Assembly: GCF_021800405.1 (NCBI RefSeq)
Contig: NZ_CP084550.1
Coordinates: 2,542,001 to 2,606,000 of the forward strand
DNA: 64,000 bases
From: Arthrobacter sp. FW306-07-I
GTDB lineage: Bacteria; Actinomycetota; Actinomycetes; Actinomycetales; Micrococcaceae
Direction: 5' to 3'
The translations under genes and the position numbers were made by a program. How positions within the stretch are numbered: position 1 is the stretch's first letter; each line of letters opens with the position of its first letter. Below the pieces are notes generated by a model. It was not told the DNA's origin and made no database searches. It saw only the letters and a list, made by a program, of their open reading frames with translations. This document shows positions 52,609 through 61,547 of this stretch, piece by piece.

Positions 52609-53334
52609 ATGACCAGCAGCCTCCACCACCGTGCCATCGAAAACCTGGGCACCCGGATTATCTCGGGGGACCTCCCTGCCGGCCACGTCATGCTCGCCGA
52701 GCAGCTTGAGGATGAACTGAAGGTTTCCCGTTCGGTAATCCGGGAAGCAGTCAGGGTTTTGCAGTCGCTGGGGCTGGTGGAGACCACCAAGCGGGTGGGC
52801 ATCCGGGTACTGCCGGCAAGCCGTTGGAATCCCTTCGACCCGCAGGTAATCCGGTGGCGGCTGGCCAGCGATGCCCGCGGCGCGCAGCTGCGCTCCCTTG
52901 CCGAACTGCGGGCCGCGGTGGAGCCGGCGGCTGCCGAACTGGCAGCACAGAACGCGCCGGCCCCGTTGCGGATGGAGCTCGTGGATGTTGCCCATGCCAT
53001 GCGGGAGGCCGGCAACAACGGGGAAGTTTCCCGCTTCCTGGAATTGGATATCCGGTTCCACTCGCTGCTGCTCTCGGGTTCGGGTAACGAGATGTTCGCC
53101 AACCTCATGGGCCAGGTGGCCGAAACCCTGACCGGACGTACTGTCCACGGACTGATGCCCGACCACCCGCACAAGGCAGCCCTGCAGTGGCATGAGGACC
53201 TGGCGGAGGCGATCGCCAGGGGTGACGCCGAAGCTGCCCGTGAAGCGTCCGACCGGATCATGCGGCGCACTATGTCCCAAATGGCCGATACCTGGACGGA
53301 GCAGCCACGGGTGTTCATCCCCGTTCGGCAATAA
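52609..53334 (+). CDS. GntR/FadR-family transcriptional regulator
   Basis: A 241-residue regulator. The N-terminal winged HTH (residues about 5-70) contains LAEQLEDELKVSRSVIREAVRVLQSLGLV. The C-terminal all-helical FCD domain has metal-site-like positions DIRFHSLLL and HEDLAEAI. Its location opposite gnd suggests control of gluconate/pentose phosphate genes, as with GntR1/2 of Corynebacterium (inference from context). Confidence 0.9.
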   Translation: MTSSLHHRAIENLGTRIISGDLPAGHVMLAEQLEDELKVSRSVIREAVRVLQSLGLVETTKRVGIRVLPASRWNPFDPQVIRWRLASDARGAQLRSLAELRAAVEPAAAELAAQNAPAPLRMELVDVAHAMREAGNNGEVSRFLELDIRFHSLLLSGSGNEMFANLMGQVAETLTGRTVHGLMPDHPHKAALQWHEDLAEAIARGDAEAAREASDRIMRRTMSQMADTWTEQPRVFIPVRQ

Positions 53335-53546
53335 CCCGTCCGGCAATAAGCGGTACCCACTGTCGCAGCCAAAGCTCCTCCCAAAGCCATGGGCGCCATG
53401 CCCAAGTGACAGTCATGAAATGCGGACAGCTTTTTGTTTCCGGCAGTTCACGGTATATTCATCCCAAGCCCTCCCCCGCGGCATCCCCCAATAGTCGCGG
53501 TGGAGGGTTTTCCAATGCCCGCGACCGGCTGGCAGCGAGCGGCTCC

Positions 53547-53837
53547 TCAGGCCGCCCCTGCTGCGGATTCCCTCAGCCGCCACCCGCCTCCCAGGCCGTC
53601 GCGCTGCAGGTACATGGTGGCCAGGGCCGACTTGGCGTTGTTTCCCAGCCTGACCTGCAGCTGAAGGACCTCCACGTCCACTCCGCCGCTGCCCTTTGGC
53701 ATCCGGCGGCTGGTTTCCCACCAGTTGATGCGCTCGAACCATCTGACTGGCTCGGCACCCACGGCCCATTCCCTGCCCCTGCTCAGCACCGCCGTCGGCA
53801 TCCCGTCGCTGTCTGTGTGCACTATGACGTGTTCCAT
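53547..53837 (-). CDS. Conserved hypothetical protein (DUF6504-like)
   Basis: A 96-residue protein with the pattern PVRWFERINWWETSRRMPKG followed by VDVEVLQLQVRL, which I associate with DUF6504 (memory-based, tentative). That small family is found in actinobacteria near translesion-polymerase genes. No such genes are nearby here. Composition matches the genome, and the gene stands alone. Confidence 0.68.
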   Translation of the reverse strand: MEHVIVHTDSDGMPTAVLSRGREWAVGAEPVRWFERINWWETSRRMPKGSGGVDVEVLQLQVRLGNNAKSALATMYLQRDGLGGGWRLRESAAGAA

Positions 53838-53892
53838 TGCTGCAACCTATGGCAAGGGTCAGACAATCGGCCTACAGGAGGACCGGCAAGAA

Positions 53893-53935
53893 AAAACCCC
53901 GCTGCCTTCGCCGGGTGGGCGGGCAACGGGGTTTT
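53893..53935 (-). terminator. Intrinsic terminator of tRNA-Val
   Basis: On the minus strand AAAACCCCG...TGCC pairs with GGCA...CGGGGTTTT (one mismatch), followed by TTTTTTCTT. It begins two bases after the encoded CCA. Confidence 0.92.
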
Positions 53936-53937
53936 GC

Positions 53938-54013
53938 TGGTGGGTCCTACCGGGATCGAACCGATGACATCCACGGTGTAAACGTGGCGCTCTACCAGCT
54001 GAGCTAAAGACCC
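53938..54013 (-). tRNA. tRNA-Val(TAC)
   Basis: The acceptor stem starts GGGTCTT and closes with GGACCC. The anticodon stem CCACG/CGTGG encloses TTTACAC, giving anticodon TAC. The 3' CCA is encoded (complement of 53938-53940). Confidence 0.95.
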
Positions 54014-54106
54014 AAATCGCGTTGATCCCGGCCGTTCCGCCGCAACCAACGAACATAGACTCTACCGGACTGGAGGCAGGAAACGCGAATCGGCAGGAAA
54101 CGCTTC

Positions 54107-55027
54107 CTAAAGGGAGGGAAGTTCAGCCGCAAGGTATTGCAGCGCCTGGCTGACCCCTGCCTCGAGCTTGATGGTTGCCTTGTCGTCGCCCCGGGTGGCA
54201 CCACGGTTGATGATGACCACGGGCTTGCCCTCCTTGGCGGCGTGCCTGACGAACCGCAGGCCGCTCATGACCGTCAGGGACGAACCGGCAACCAGCAGGG
54301 CAGCTGCCTGGTCCACCATGGCGTATGAGCGTTCAACCCGGTCTTTAGGGACATTTTCCCCAAAGTAGACGAAGTCCGGCTTCAGGGTTCCGCCGCAGGC
54401 AGGACAAACAGCCACCACAAAGCTGTCAATGAGGGCCTGGTCTTCAACGGTGGCGTCAGCGTCCGGCGCCACTTCCACCAGGCCGGTGGCTGCGGCCCGT
54501 TCCAGGAAATCCGGGTTCAGTTCCTCGAAAACACCGGCAAGGAGCCGTCGCGAGTAGGTACGTCCGCAGTCAAGGCAGATGACCTGGTCATACCTGCCAT
54601 GGAGGTCGACGACGTTTGAGCTGCCCGCGTCCTGGTGCAGCCGGTCAACGTTCTGCGTGATAAGCCCGGTGAGGTAGCCGCGCCGTTCCAGTTCGGCGGC
54701 GGAGTAGTGGCCCTGGTTGGGGTCGGCGTGCCGCATGTGCGACCATCCGATGTGGTTCCTGGCCCAGTAACGCTGCCGGTTTGCTGCGTGGCGGACGAAC
54801 TCCTGGTACGTCATGGGCGACCGGGGCGGCGAGTCCGGACCGCGGTAGTCCGGAATGCCGGAGTCGGTACTGAGCCCGGCGCCCGTCAGCAGGGCGAACG
54901 GGGCGCCGGCGAGCAGGTCCCGGATCTGGACCAGAACCGCCAGTTCCTCCCCGGATGGCGGCACAGGGAGCACCGGCGGCCTGCTGGCAAAGCCGGTAAG
55001 GCCCGTCCCCCGCCGCTGCCCGGGCAT
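54107..55027 (-). CDS. Sir2-family NAD-dependent protein deacylase
   Basis: A 306-residue sirtuin. NAD-binding motifs are GAGLSTDSGIPDYRGPD, TQNVDRLH and a catalytic His in DLHGRY. Zinc Cys pairs are CLDC and CPAC, separated by a longer than usual insert with acidic content. GSSLTVMSG completes the NAD site. It resembles the class II/SIRT4-like bacterial group. ahpE lies 6 bases upstream on the same strand, so DUF3052, ahpE and sir2 are probably one operon. Confidence 0.93.
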   Translation of the reverse strand: MPGQRRGTGLTGFASRPPVLPVPPSGEELAVLVQIRDLLAGAPFALLTGAGLSTDSGIPDYRGPDSPPRSPMTYQEFVRHAANRQRYWARNHIGWSHMRHADPNQGHYSAAELERRGYLTGLITQNVDRLHQDAGSSNVVDLHGRYDQVICLDCGRTYSRRLLAGVFEELNPDFLERAAATGLVEVAPDADATVEDQALIDSFVVAVCPACGGTLKPDFVYFGENVPKDRVERSYAMVDQAAALLVAGSSLTVMSGLRFVRHAAKEGKPVVIINRGATRGDDKATIKLEAGVSQALQYLAAELPSL

Positions 55028-55033
55028 GACGGC

Positions 55034-55528
55034 TCAGGCCTGCTTCAGGTCCGCCAAGGCGGTGCGGTACTCGTTGAAGTCGCGCGCCTGGCCCCGTGGA
55101 TTCACCACGCTGTAGCGGACCTTGCCTTGGGAATCGATGATGAAGGTGGCCCGTTTGGCCATGCCGCTGCCGGCGTCGAACACTCCGTAGGCTGTGGCCA
55201 CCGCTCCGTGCGGCCAAAAGTCGGCGAGGAGGTCGAAGTTGTAGCCTTCCTGGGCCGCGTACGCGCGGAGGCTGTACTTGCTGTCCACGGACACGCCCAG
55301 GACCACCGCGTTCGAGTTTTCGAACATGCCCAGGTTGTCCCGTATTTCGCCCAGTTCGCCGGTGCAGATGCCGGAGAACGCAAAGGGATAGAAAACCAAC
55401 GCCACGTTTTGCCCGCGGAAGGATGACAGCCGCACCGGCTCGCCATACTGGTTGGCGAGCTCGAAGTCAGGTGCTGTTGCTCCCAGCGCAGGGACAGCTG
55501 GAGAAGCGGCCTCAACCGCTGCCGTCAC
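55034..55528 (-). CDS. ahpE: 1-Cys peroxiredoxin AhpE
   Basis: Thiol peroxidase of 164 residues that reduces peroxides. The peroxidatic Cys55 lies in FYPFAFSGICTGEL and is the only cysteine, so resolution must come from an external thiol such as mycothiol or mycoredoxin (family knowledge from M. tuberculosis AhpE). GTG start at 55528, six bases after AGGAAG. It overlaps the DUF3052 stop by four bases (GTGA). Confidence 0.93.
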   Translation of the reverse strand: MTAAVEAASPAVPALGATAPDFELANQYGEPVRLSSFRGQNVALVFYPFAFSGICTGELGEIRDNLGMFENSNAVVLGVSVDSKYSLRAYAAQEGYNFDLLADFWPHGAVATAYGVFDAGSGMAKRATFIIDSQGKVRYSVVNPRGQARDFNEYRTALADLKQA

Positions 55529-55944
55529 TTGTTCTTCCTGCTGACCAGGCGGGTGGCGCTCCAGTCCTTCGAAACTCCGGCGGAAGTGGTGACATGCAGG
55601 CCGGCGGTTGGTGCGGCCTCCTGGATGTCTGCGGGTGAGACGTAGCCATCCCTGCCGGATTTGGGGGTGAGGACCCAGACGACGCCGCTTTCGCTCAGGG
55701 TGGTGAGGGAGTCCACCAGGCTGTCCACCAGGTCTCCGTCGCCGTCGCGCCACCACAGGATGACGGCGTCCGCCACTTCATGGTCGTCCTCGTCCAGCAT
55801 CTCGGAACCGGTGAAGTCCTCAATATCGTCACGCAAGTCGAAATCGACATCGTCGTCGTAACCGAACTCCTGAATCAGATCCCCGTTTTTGAAACCCAAT
55901 TTTTCCGCCACATTTACCGAAGTGGCGGCGTCGGCCTCGCTCAC
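55525..55944 (-). CDS. DUF3052 family protein
   Basis: A 139-residue acidic protein of the DUF3052 family (homologue of M. tuberculosis Rv2239c). It opens with VNVAEKLGFKNGDLIQEFGYDDDVD, followed by DAVILWWRDGDGDL and a C-terminal SKDWSATRL. The function is unknown. I choose GTG 55944, five bases after GGAGG. Its pairing with ahpE and the divergent aceE is conserved across actinobacteria. Confidence 0.9.
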   Translation of the reverse strand: MSEADAATSVNVAEKLGFKNGDLIQEFGYDDDVDFDLRDDIEDFTGSEMLDEDDHEVADAVILWWRDGDGDLVDSLVDSLTTLSESGVVWVLTPKSGRDGYVSPADIQEAAPTAGLHVTTSAGVSKDWSATRLVSRKNK

Positions 55945-56077
55945 GTGTTCCTCCAATACCTCATATATGCGGTGTGCATAGTGATTTCCATTACTCCCAA
56001 GCCAACACCCTTTGTGCCTGCGCTTCAAGCTGCCGCCCCCGGGATTGCGCATATTCTGCGTCACATCCCGCGACAAC

Positions 56078-56098
56078 AGCCCCGTCGCAGGGGCTTTT
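56078..56098 (+). terminator. Unassigned plus-strand terminator upstream of aceE
   Basis: AGCCCC (56078-56083) pairs with GGGGCT (56090-56095) around GTCGCA and runs into TTT. No plus-strand gene precedes it; it could end a short RNA or attenuate a long aceE leader. Confidence 0.6.
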
Positions 56099-56297
56099 GG
56101 TCACACAACCAGTATGACGAACGAAATACAACTGGAGCGCCGGGGCCGCAGCTACGCATCGGGTTCGCGTCAGGGCTAGAGTGGCTGGTGACAACTATGC
56201 CTGCGGGACGACAACCGTGTGACTCCGTGCAGACATAGGAGCGCTAGGAAGCTGCCCGGCACACATGACCGGGCTGTTGTAACCGATACGTCGCACA

Positions 56298-56313
56298 CGG
56301 CGTATATACGCCG
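56298..56313. promoter_or_regulatory. 16-bp perfect palindrome in the aceE promoter region
   Basis: CGGCGTATATACGCCG lies 58 bases before the aceE start. A TTGTAA at 56277-56282 lies 18 bases before CGTATA (56301-56306) within the palindrome, so a dimeric regulator could cover the -10 region. Confidence 0.65.
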
Positions 56314-56371
56314 GGCAGTCACCCTGCCTGGCCTGAGTGCGCCGATTCATGCGCGCAAAGAGAGGTTGGAC

Positions 56372-59113
56372 GTGGCTGCAGGAGAAGAGACCTCCCATAT
56401 CCTCAGCGGGTTGACTAACCAGCTGCCTGATCGTGATCCGGAAGAGACTGCCGAGTGGGTTGAGTCCCTGGATGCGTTGATCAGGGAACAGGGTACCGAG
56501 CGTGCCCAATACATCATGCGGAGCCTGCTGCAGCGCGCGGGCGCGCAGAGCGTGGGTGTGCCGATGGTGACCACCACCGATTACGTGAACACGATCCCGG
56601 TGGACCAGGAAGCAGAGTTCCCGGGCAACGAGGAGTACGAACGCCGCTACCGGGCCTACATGCGGTGGAACGCCGCGGTCATGGTGCACCGGGCGCAGCG
56701 GCCCGATATCGGCGTCGGCGGGCACATCTCCACCTACGCCGGCGCGGCGACCCTGTACGAGGTCGGGTTCAACCACTTCTTCCGCGGCAAGGATCACCCC
56801 GGCGGCGGGGACCAGGTCTTCTTCCAGGGCCACGCCTCCCCCGGCATGTACGCCCGGGCATTCATGGAAGGCCGGCTCTCCGAGGAAGACATGGACGGGT
56901 TCCGGCAGGAAAAGTCCCGCCAGGGCCACGCCCTGTCCTCCTACCCGCACCCGCGCCTGATGCCGCACTTCTGGGAATTCCCCACCGTGTCCATGGGCAT
57001 CGGGCCGATGAACGCGATCTACCAGGCCCAGAACAACCGCTACCTGCACAACCGCGGCCTGAAAGACACCTCCGACCAGCAGGTCTGGGCGTTCCTGGGC
57101 GACGGGGAAATGGACGAGCCCGAGTCCCGCGGCCTGCTCCAGCTCGCCGCGAACGAGAACCTGGACAACCTGAACTTCGTGATCAACTGCAACCTCCAGC
57201 GCCTGGACGGGCCGGTCCGGGGCAACGGCAAGATCATGCAGGAACTCGAAGCGTTCTTCCGCGGCGCGGGCTGGAACGTGATCAAGGTCGTCTGGGGCCG
57301 GGAATGGGATGACCTGCTCACCCGCGACACCGACGGCTCCCTGGTGAAGATCATGAACGAAACCGTCGACGGGGACTACCAGACCTACAAGGCCGAATCC
57401 GGCGGGTTCGTCCGCGAACACTTCTTCGGCAAAACCCCGCAAACCAAAGACCTCGTCGCGGACCTGACCGATGACCAGATCTGGAACCTCAAACGCGGCG
57501 GCCACGACTACCGCAAGGTCTACGCCGCCTACAAGGCCGCCACCGAATTCAAGGGCAAACCCACCGTCATCCTCGCCCACACCGTCAAGGGCTACGGCCT
57601 CGGCCCCCACTTCGAAGGCCGCAACGCCACCCACCAGATGAAAAAACTCACTCTGGACGACCTGAAGAAATTCCGCGATCACCTCCGGATCCCCATTACG
57701 GACGAGCAGCTGGAGAACGACTCGTACCGGCCGCCGTACTACCACCCCGGTAACGACGCCCCGGAAATCAAGTACATGATGGAGCGCCGTGCTGCGCTGG
57801 GCGGATCAGTCCCGGAGCGCCGCAACACCCACGCTGAGATCGTGCTGCCCGAGGCGAAGTCCTACGAGGTGGCCAAGCGCGGTTCGGGCAAGCAAATGGC
57901 CGCCACCACCATGGCGTTCGTCCGCCTGCTTAAGGACCTGATGCGGGACAAGAACTTCGGCAAGCACATCGCCCCGATCATCCCCGACGAAGCCCGCACC
58001 TTCGGCATGGACGCGTTCTTCCCCACGGCGAAGATCTACAACCCCAAGGGCCAGAATTACTTGTCGGTGGACCGTGACCTGGTCCTGGCGTACAAGGAGT
58101 CCCCCGCGGGCCAGCTGATCCACCCCGGCATCAACGAAGCCGGCGCCGTGGCAGCGTTCACCGCCGCCGGAACCTCCTACGCCACCCACGGCATCCCCCT
58201 GGTCCCGGTCTACGTGTTCTACTCCATGTTCGGCTTCCAACGCACCGGCGACGCCTTCTGGGCAGCAGCGGACCAAATGACCCGCGGCTTCATCATCGGC
58301 GCCACCGCGGGACGGACCACCCTCACCGGCGAAGGCCTCCAGCACGCCGACGGCCACTCCCCCCTGCTGGCCTCCACCAACCCGGCCGTACTCACCTACG
58401 ACCCCGCCTACGGCTACGAAATCGGACACATCGTCCGCTCCGGCCTGGAACGGATGTACGGGGAAGGCTCGACGGACAAGAACGTCATGTACTACCTCAC
58501 CGTGTACAACGAACCCATCATCCAGCCCGCAGAACCGGAGAACCTCGACGTCGAAGGCGTCATCAAGGGCATCTACCTGCTCGCCCCGGCAAAGATCGAC
58601 GGTCCCCGCACCCAGATCCTCGCCTCCGGCGTCTCCGTACCCTGGGCCCTCGAAGCCCAGCGCGTACTGGCAGATGACTGGAACGTCTCCGCCGACGTCT
58701 GGTCCGTGACCTCCTGGAACGAACTGCGCCGCGACGGCCTCGCCGCCGAAGAAGAAGCCTTCCTCAACCCCGGCCAGCCCGCCCGCGTCCCCTTCGTCGC
58801 CCAGCAACTCGAAGGAGCCACCGGCCCCATCGTCGCCGTGTCCGACTACATGAAGGCAGTCCCGGACCAGATCCGGCAGTTCGTCCCCAACGAATTCGCC
58901 ACCCTCGGCGCCGACGGCTTCGGCTTCTCCGACACCCGCGCAGCAGCCCGCCGCTACTTCAAGAACGACACCCACTCCATCGTGGTCCGTGCCCTTGAAA
59001 TGCTGGCGCGCCGCGGCGAGGTGGATGTCGACGCCCCGGTGAAGGCGATCGAGAAGTACAAGCTGCTCAACGTCAATGCCGGCACCACCGGCAACGCCGG
59101 AGGCGAAGCCTAG
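56372..59113 (+). CDS. aceE: Pyruvate dehydrogenase E1 component (homodimeric)
   Basis: Thiamine-diphosphate enzyme that decarboxylates pyruvate in the PDH complex, 913 residues, the alpha2 type. The ThDP motif GDGEMDEPE...NLNFVINCN is at about residues 245-275. [16 protein letters not shown] and the C-terminal transketolase-like domain ([17 protein letters not shown]) are conserved. I choose GTG 56372, six bases after AAAGAGAGG; longer upstream starts lack a ribosome site. Its neighbours match actinobacteria, where aceE sits beside the fab regulator and genes. Confidence 0.96.
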   Translation: MAAGEETSHILSGLTNQLPDRDPEETAEWVESLDALIREQGTERAQYIMRSLLQRAGAQSVGVPMVTTTDYVNTIPVDQEAEFPGNEEYERRYRAYMRWNAAVMVHRAQRPDIGVGGHISTYAGAATLYEVGFNHFFRGKDHPGGGDQVFFQGHASPGMYARAFMEGRLSEEDMDGFRQEKSRQGHALSSYPHPRLMPHFWEFPTVSMGIGPMNAIYQAQNNRYLHNRGLKDTSDQQVWAFLGDGEMDEPESRGLLQLAANENLDNLNFVINCNLQRLDGPVRGNGKIMQELEAFFRGAGWNVIKVVWGREWDDLLTRDTDGSLVKIMNETVDGDYQTYKAESGGFVREHFFGKTPQTKDLVADLTDDQIWNLKRGGHDYRKVYAAYKAATEFKGKPTVILAHTVKGYGLGPHFEGRNATHQMKKLTLDDLKKFRDHLRIPITDEQLENDSYRPPYYHPGNDAPEIKYMMERRAALGGSVPERRNTHAEIVLPEAKSYEVAKRGSGKQMAATTMAFVRLLKDLMRDKNFGKHIAPIIPDEARTFGMDAFFPTAKIYNPKGQNYLSVDRDLVLAYKESPAGQLIHPGINEAGAVAAFTAAGTSYATHGIPLVPVYVFYSMFGFQRTGDAFWAAADQMTRGFIIGATAGRTTLTGEGLQHADGHSPLLASTNPAVLTYDPAYGYEIGHIVRSGLERMYGEGSTDKNVMYYLTVYNEPIIQPAEPENLDVEGVIKGIYLLAPAKIDGPRTQILASGVSVPWALEAQRVLADDWNVSADVWSVTSWNELRRDGLAAEEEAFLNPGQPARVPFVAQQLEGATGPIVAVSDYMKAVPDQIRQFVPNEFATLGADGFGFSDTRAAARRYFKNDTHSIVVRALEMLARRGEVDVDAPVKAIEKYKLLNVNAGTTGNAGGEA

Positions 59114-59141
59114 CCTTCGGGCTGGACAGCGGAACCAGCAG

Positions 59142-59189
59142 CGAACGACGGCGGCCCTCACCCCACAAGGTGAGGGCCGCCGTCGTTCG
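59142..59189 (+). terminator. Terminator of aceE
   Basis: A 21-bp perfect stem (59142-59162 with 59169-59189) has a 6-base loop and is followed by TTTC. It lies 28 bases after the aceE stop. Confidence 0.92.
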
Positions 59190-59284
59190 TTTCAAAAGCA
59201 GCAGGAGCGCTGTGACGCAGGGCAAAGCGGATTGTAGCCTTCGCACAAATGGAGCTTGCGGGGCGGTGGCCGTATGCTCAAAGA

Positions 59285-60529
59285 ATGCCAGCACCAGCAA
59301 GCCCGTCTTCGAAGCGGAAACCGCCCGCGCCGAAGGTCACCCCGGAGAAGTCCGAGACCCTCAAGCAGCTCCGTGCCAATGTGGGACAGCTCTCCACCGC
59401 CACCATGCGCAAGCTGGAGCAGTCGCTGCCGTGGTACAGCCGGCTCAGCGCTGACGAGCGGTCGGCCCTGGGCATGGTGGCGCAGAACGGAATCGCGGCC
59501 TTTGTCACCTGGTATGAGCGGCCCAGCTCGCCGTCGTGGATTCTCACCGACGTCTTCGGGACCGCCCCCACTGAGCTGACCCGTTCCATCAGCCTCCAGA
59601 AGGCACTGCAGCTGATCAGGATCGTGGTGGAGGTGGTGGAGGACCAGGTGCCGGTCATCGCACCGGAGGCAGACCAGCCGTCCCTTCGCGAGGCGGTGCT
59701 GCGCTACTCGCGGGAAGTCGCCTTTGCAGCCGCAGATGTTTACGCCAGGGCTGCCGAGTCCCGCGGATCCTGGGACACGCGCCTGGAAGCCTTGATCGTG
59801 GATGCGATCCTGCGCGGCGAAAACACCGACGCACTGCGCTCACGCATTGCAGCGCTTGGCTGGAAGGCGCAGGAACGGTTCACGGTCATGGTGGGCAATT
59901 CGCCGTCCGAACCCAGCGCCAGCTACGTCAGCGAGCTGCGCCGAATGGCTGGGCGGTACGCCGAGGATGCGCTGGTGGGGATCCAGGGCGACCGGCTGAT
60001 CCTCATCCTTGGCGGGGTCCAGGACCGCGAAACCGCGTACGTGAAGCTGAGCGACATGTTCGCCCCCGGGCCCGTGGTCTATGGCCCGGAGGCCAGCTCG
60101 TTGCTGGAGGCCAGCAGCTCCGCCCAATCGGCGTTTGCCGGGCTGACCGCTGCCCGGGCCTGGCCGTCCGCACCCCGTCCGGTGGCCGCCGATGACCTGC
60201 TGCCGGAACGGGTTATTTCCGGCGACGACGCTGCCCGCCGTTCCCTGGTGAAGAACATCTACCGGCCGCTCCTGGCGGCCTCCAACGGCCTGGTGGAAAC
60301 GCTGGGAACGTACTTGGAACTGGGCCACTCGCTGGAGGCCACGGCGCGCGAACTCTTCGTCCACGCGAACACCGTCCGGTACCGGCTGAAGCGGGTCTGC
60401 GACGTCACCGGCTGGGACCCGCTGCTCCCGCGGGAGGCGTTCGTGCTGCAGGCGGCACTGGTCGTGGGCCGTCTTTCAGCCCCGCCGAAGGCCGCCACGG
60501 AGCGGCAGGCTTCCCGGAACCAGGCCTGA
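59285..60529 (+). CDS. fasR: PucR/CdaR-type transcriptional regulator of fatty acid synthesis (FasR-like)
   Basis: A 414-residue regulator. The N-terminal region (about 1-170) is followed by a GGDEF-like/CdaR linker domain (ALRSRIAALGWKAQERFTVMV) and a C-terminal PucR HTH: LELGHSLEATARELFVHANTVRYRLKRVCDVTG. It corresponds by sequence type and position to Streptomyces FasR (SCO2386), the activator of fabD-fabH-acpP-fabF, and to M. tuberculosis Rv2242. ATG 59285 is chosen. An inverted repeat that could be its site lies directly downstream, before fabD. Confidence 0.88.
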   Translation: MPAPASPSSKRKPPAPKVTPEKSETLKQLRANVGQLSTATMRKLEQSLPWYSRLSADERSALGMVAQNGIAAFVTWYERPSSPSWILTDVFGTAPTELTRSISLQKALQLIRIVVEVVEDQVPVIAPEADQPSLREAVLRYSREVAFAAADVYARAAESRGSWDTRLEALIVDAILRGENTDALRSRIAALGWKAQERFTVMVGNSPSEPSASYVSELRRMAGRYAEDALVGIQGDRLILILGGVQDRETAYVKLSDMFAPGPVVYGPEASSLLEASSSAQSAFAGLTAARAWPSAPRPVAADDLLPERVISGDDAARRSLVKNIYRPLLAASNGLVETLGTYLELGHSLEATARELFVHANTVRYRLKRVCDVTGWDPLLPREAFVLQAALVVGRLSAPPKAATERQASRNQA

Positions 60530-60533
60530 GGCA

Positions 60534-60550
60534 TTGTAGACTTCCTACAA
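60534..60550. promoter_or_regulatory. Inverted repeat upstream of fabD, candidate fab operator
   Basis: TTGTAGACTTCCTACAA is a perfect 6-bp inverted repeat with a 5-base spacer, located 5 bases after the fasR stop and 68 bases before fabD. It is a natural candidate binding site for FasR or another fatty-acid regulator. Confidence 0.65.
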
Positions 60551-60617
60551 CCTGACCCCGTGAGCTTGGTGCGGAGAAACACCGCTGGATCACACAGTAA
60601 TTTGGAAAGCTGGTTAC

Positions 60618-61547
60618 GTGCTTGCAATAGTCTGCCCTGGACAGGGCTCACAGACCCCGGGTTTTCTGGCCCCTTGGCTGGAACTACCCTCGGTGGCAGG
60701 CCAACTGGCCTCCCTGAGTGACATCGCAGGGATCGACCTGATCGCCCACGGGACCACCTCCGACGAGGAAACCATCAAGGACACTGCCGTGGCGCAGCCC
60801 CTGATCGTTGCCGCGGGGCTGGTCACCGCCGCCTCCCTCTTCGATGTTGAACTCAACTCCCTTCCGGTCATCCTGGCCGGCCACTCGGTGGGTGAGATCA
60901 CCGCTGCCGCCCTCGCCGGAGTGCTGACGGAGCAGGAAGCCATGACGTTCGTCCGGGAGCGCGCCAACAGCATGGCCGCCGCGGCAGCCGTCACACCCAC
61001 CGGCATGAGCGCTGTCGTGGGCGGTGACCCCGCAGGGGTGCTTGCCGCGATCGAGGCATCCGGTGCCACACCGGCAAATGTCAACGGTGCCGGCCAAACA
61101 GTTGCCGCAGGTACCTTTGAACAGCTCAAAGCGCTTGCTGACAACCCGCCGGCCAAGGCGCGCGTCATTCCGCTCAAGGTTGCCGGCGCATTCCACACCA
61201 GCCATATGGCCCCTGCAGTCACCGCCCTGGAAGCGCTGGCGCCGCAGCTGAACCCGGTGGCCCCGAAGGTGCCCCTCCTGTCGAATTACGACGGCGGGGA
61301 AGTCACCGACGGAGGCGCCGCCGTCGAAAGCCTGATCGCCCAGGTGTCCCGCCCGGTGCGCTGGGACCTGTGCATGGAGACCATGGTGAAGCGCGGCGTT
61401 ACCGGCCTGATCGAGCTGGCTCCTGCAGGCACCTTGGCCGGACTCGCCAAGCGCGGGATGCCCGGCGTCAAGACCGTTGCAGTCAAGACCCCCGACGACC
61501 TCTCCGCCGCGCTGGCGCTCTTCGCAGAACTGGAGGGCAACGCATGA
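60618..61547 (+). CDS. fabD: Malonyl-CoA:ACP transacylase
   Basis: Loads malonate onto ACP, 309 residues. The nucleophile Ser is in GHSVGEI, and the catalytic His in FHTSHM. The N-terminal motif CPGQGSQTPGF is intact. GTG start at 60618, with GGAAAG upstream. It is the first gene of fabD-fabH-acpP-fabF. The stop overlaps the fabH start (ATGA), so the two are translationally coupled. Confidence 0.97.
   Translation: MLAIVCPGQGSQTPGFLAPWLELPSVAGQLASLSDIAGIDLIAHGTTSDEETIKDTAVAQPLIVAAGLVTAASLFDVELNSLPVILAGHSVGEITAAALAGVLTEQEAMTFVRERANSMAAAAAVTPTGMSAVVGGDPAGVLAAIEASGATPANVNGAGQTVAAGTFEQLKALADNPPAKARVIPLKVAGAFHTSHMAPAVTALEALAPQLNPVAPKVPLLSNYDGGEVTDGGAAVESLIAQVSRPVRWDLCMETMVKRGVTGLIELAPAGTLAGLAKRGMPGVKTVAVKTPDDLSAALALFAELEGNA

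Larger units (their letters stand above)
55945..56371. other. Divergent regulatory region between DUF3052 and aceE
   Basis: This 427-base gap has no convincing gene. It holds a plus-strand terminator-like hairpin (56078-56098) and a 16-bp palindrome over a candidate aceE promoter (56298-56313). The length is unusual for this compact window and suggests complex control or a small RNA. Confidence 0.7.

Noticed and set aside
56195..59161. Two long minus-strand frames (516 and 451 codons) opposite aceE
   Set aside because: Shadows of aceE; their translations are Val/Gly/His rich with no domain.
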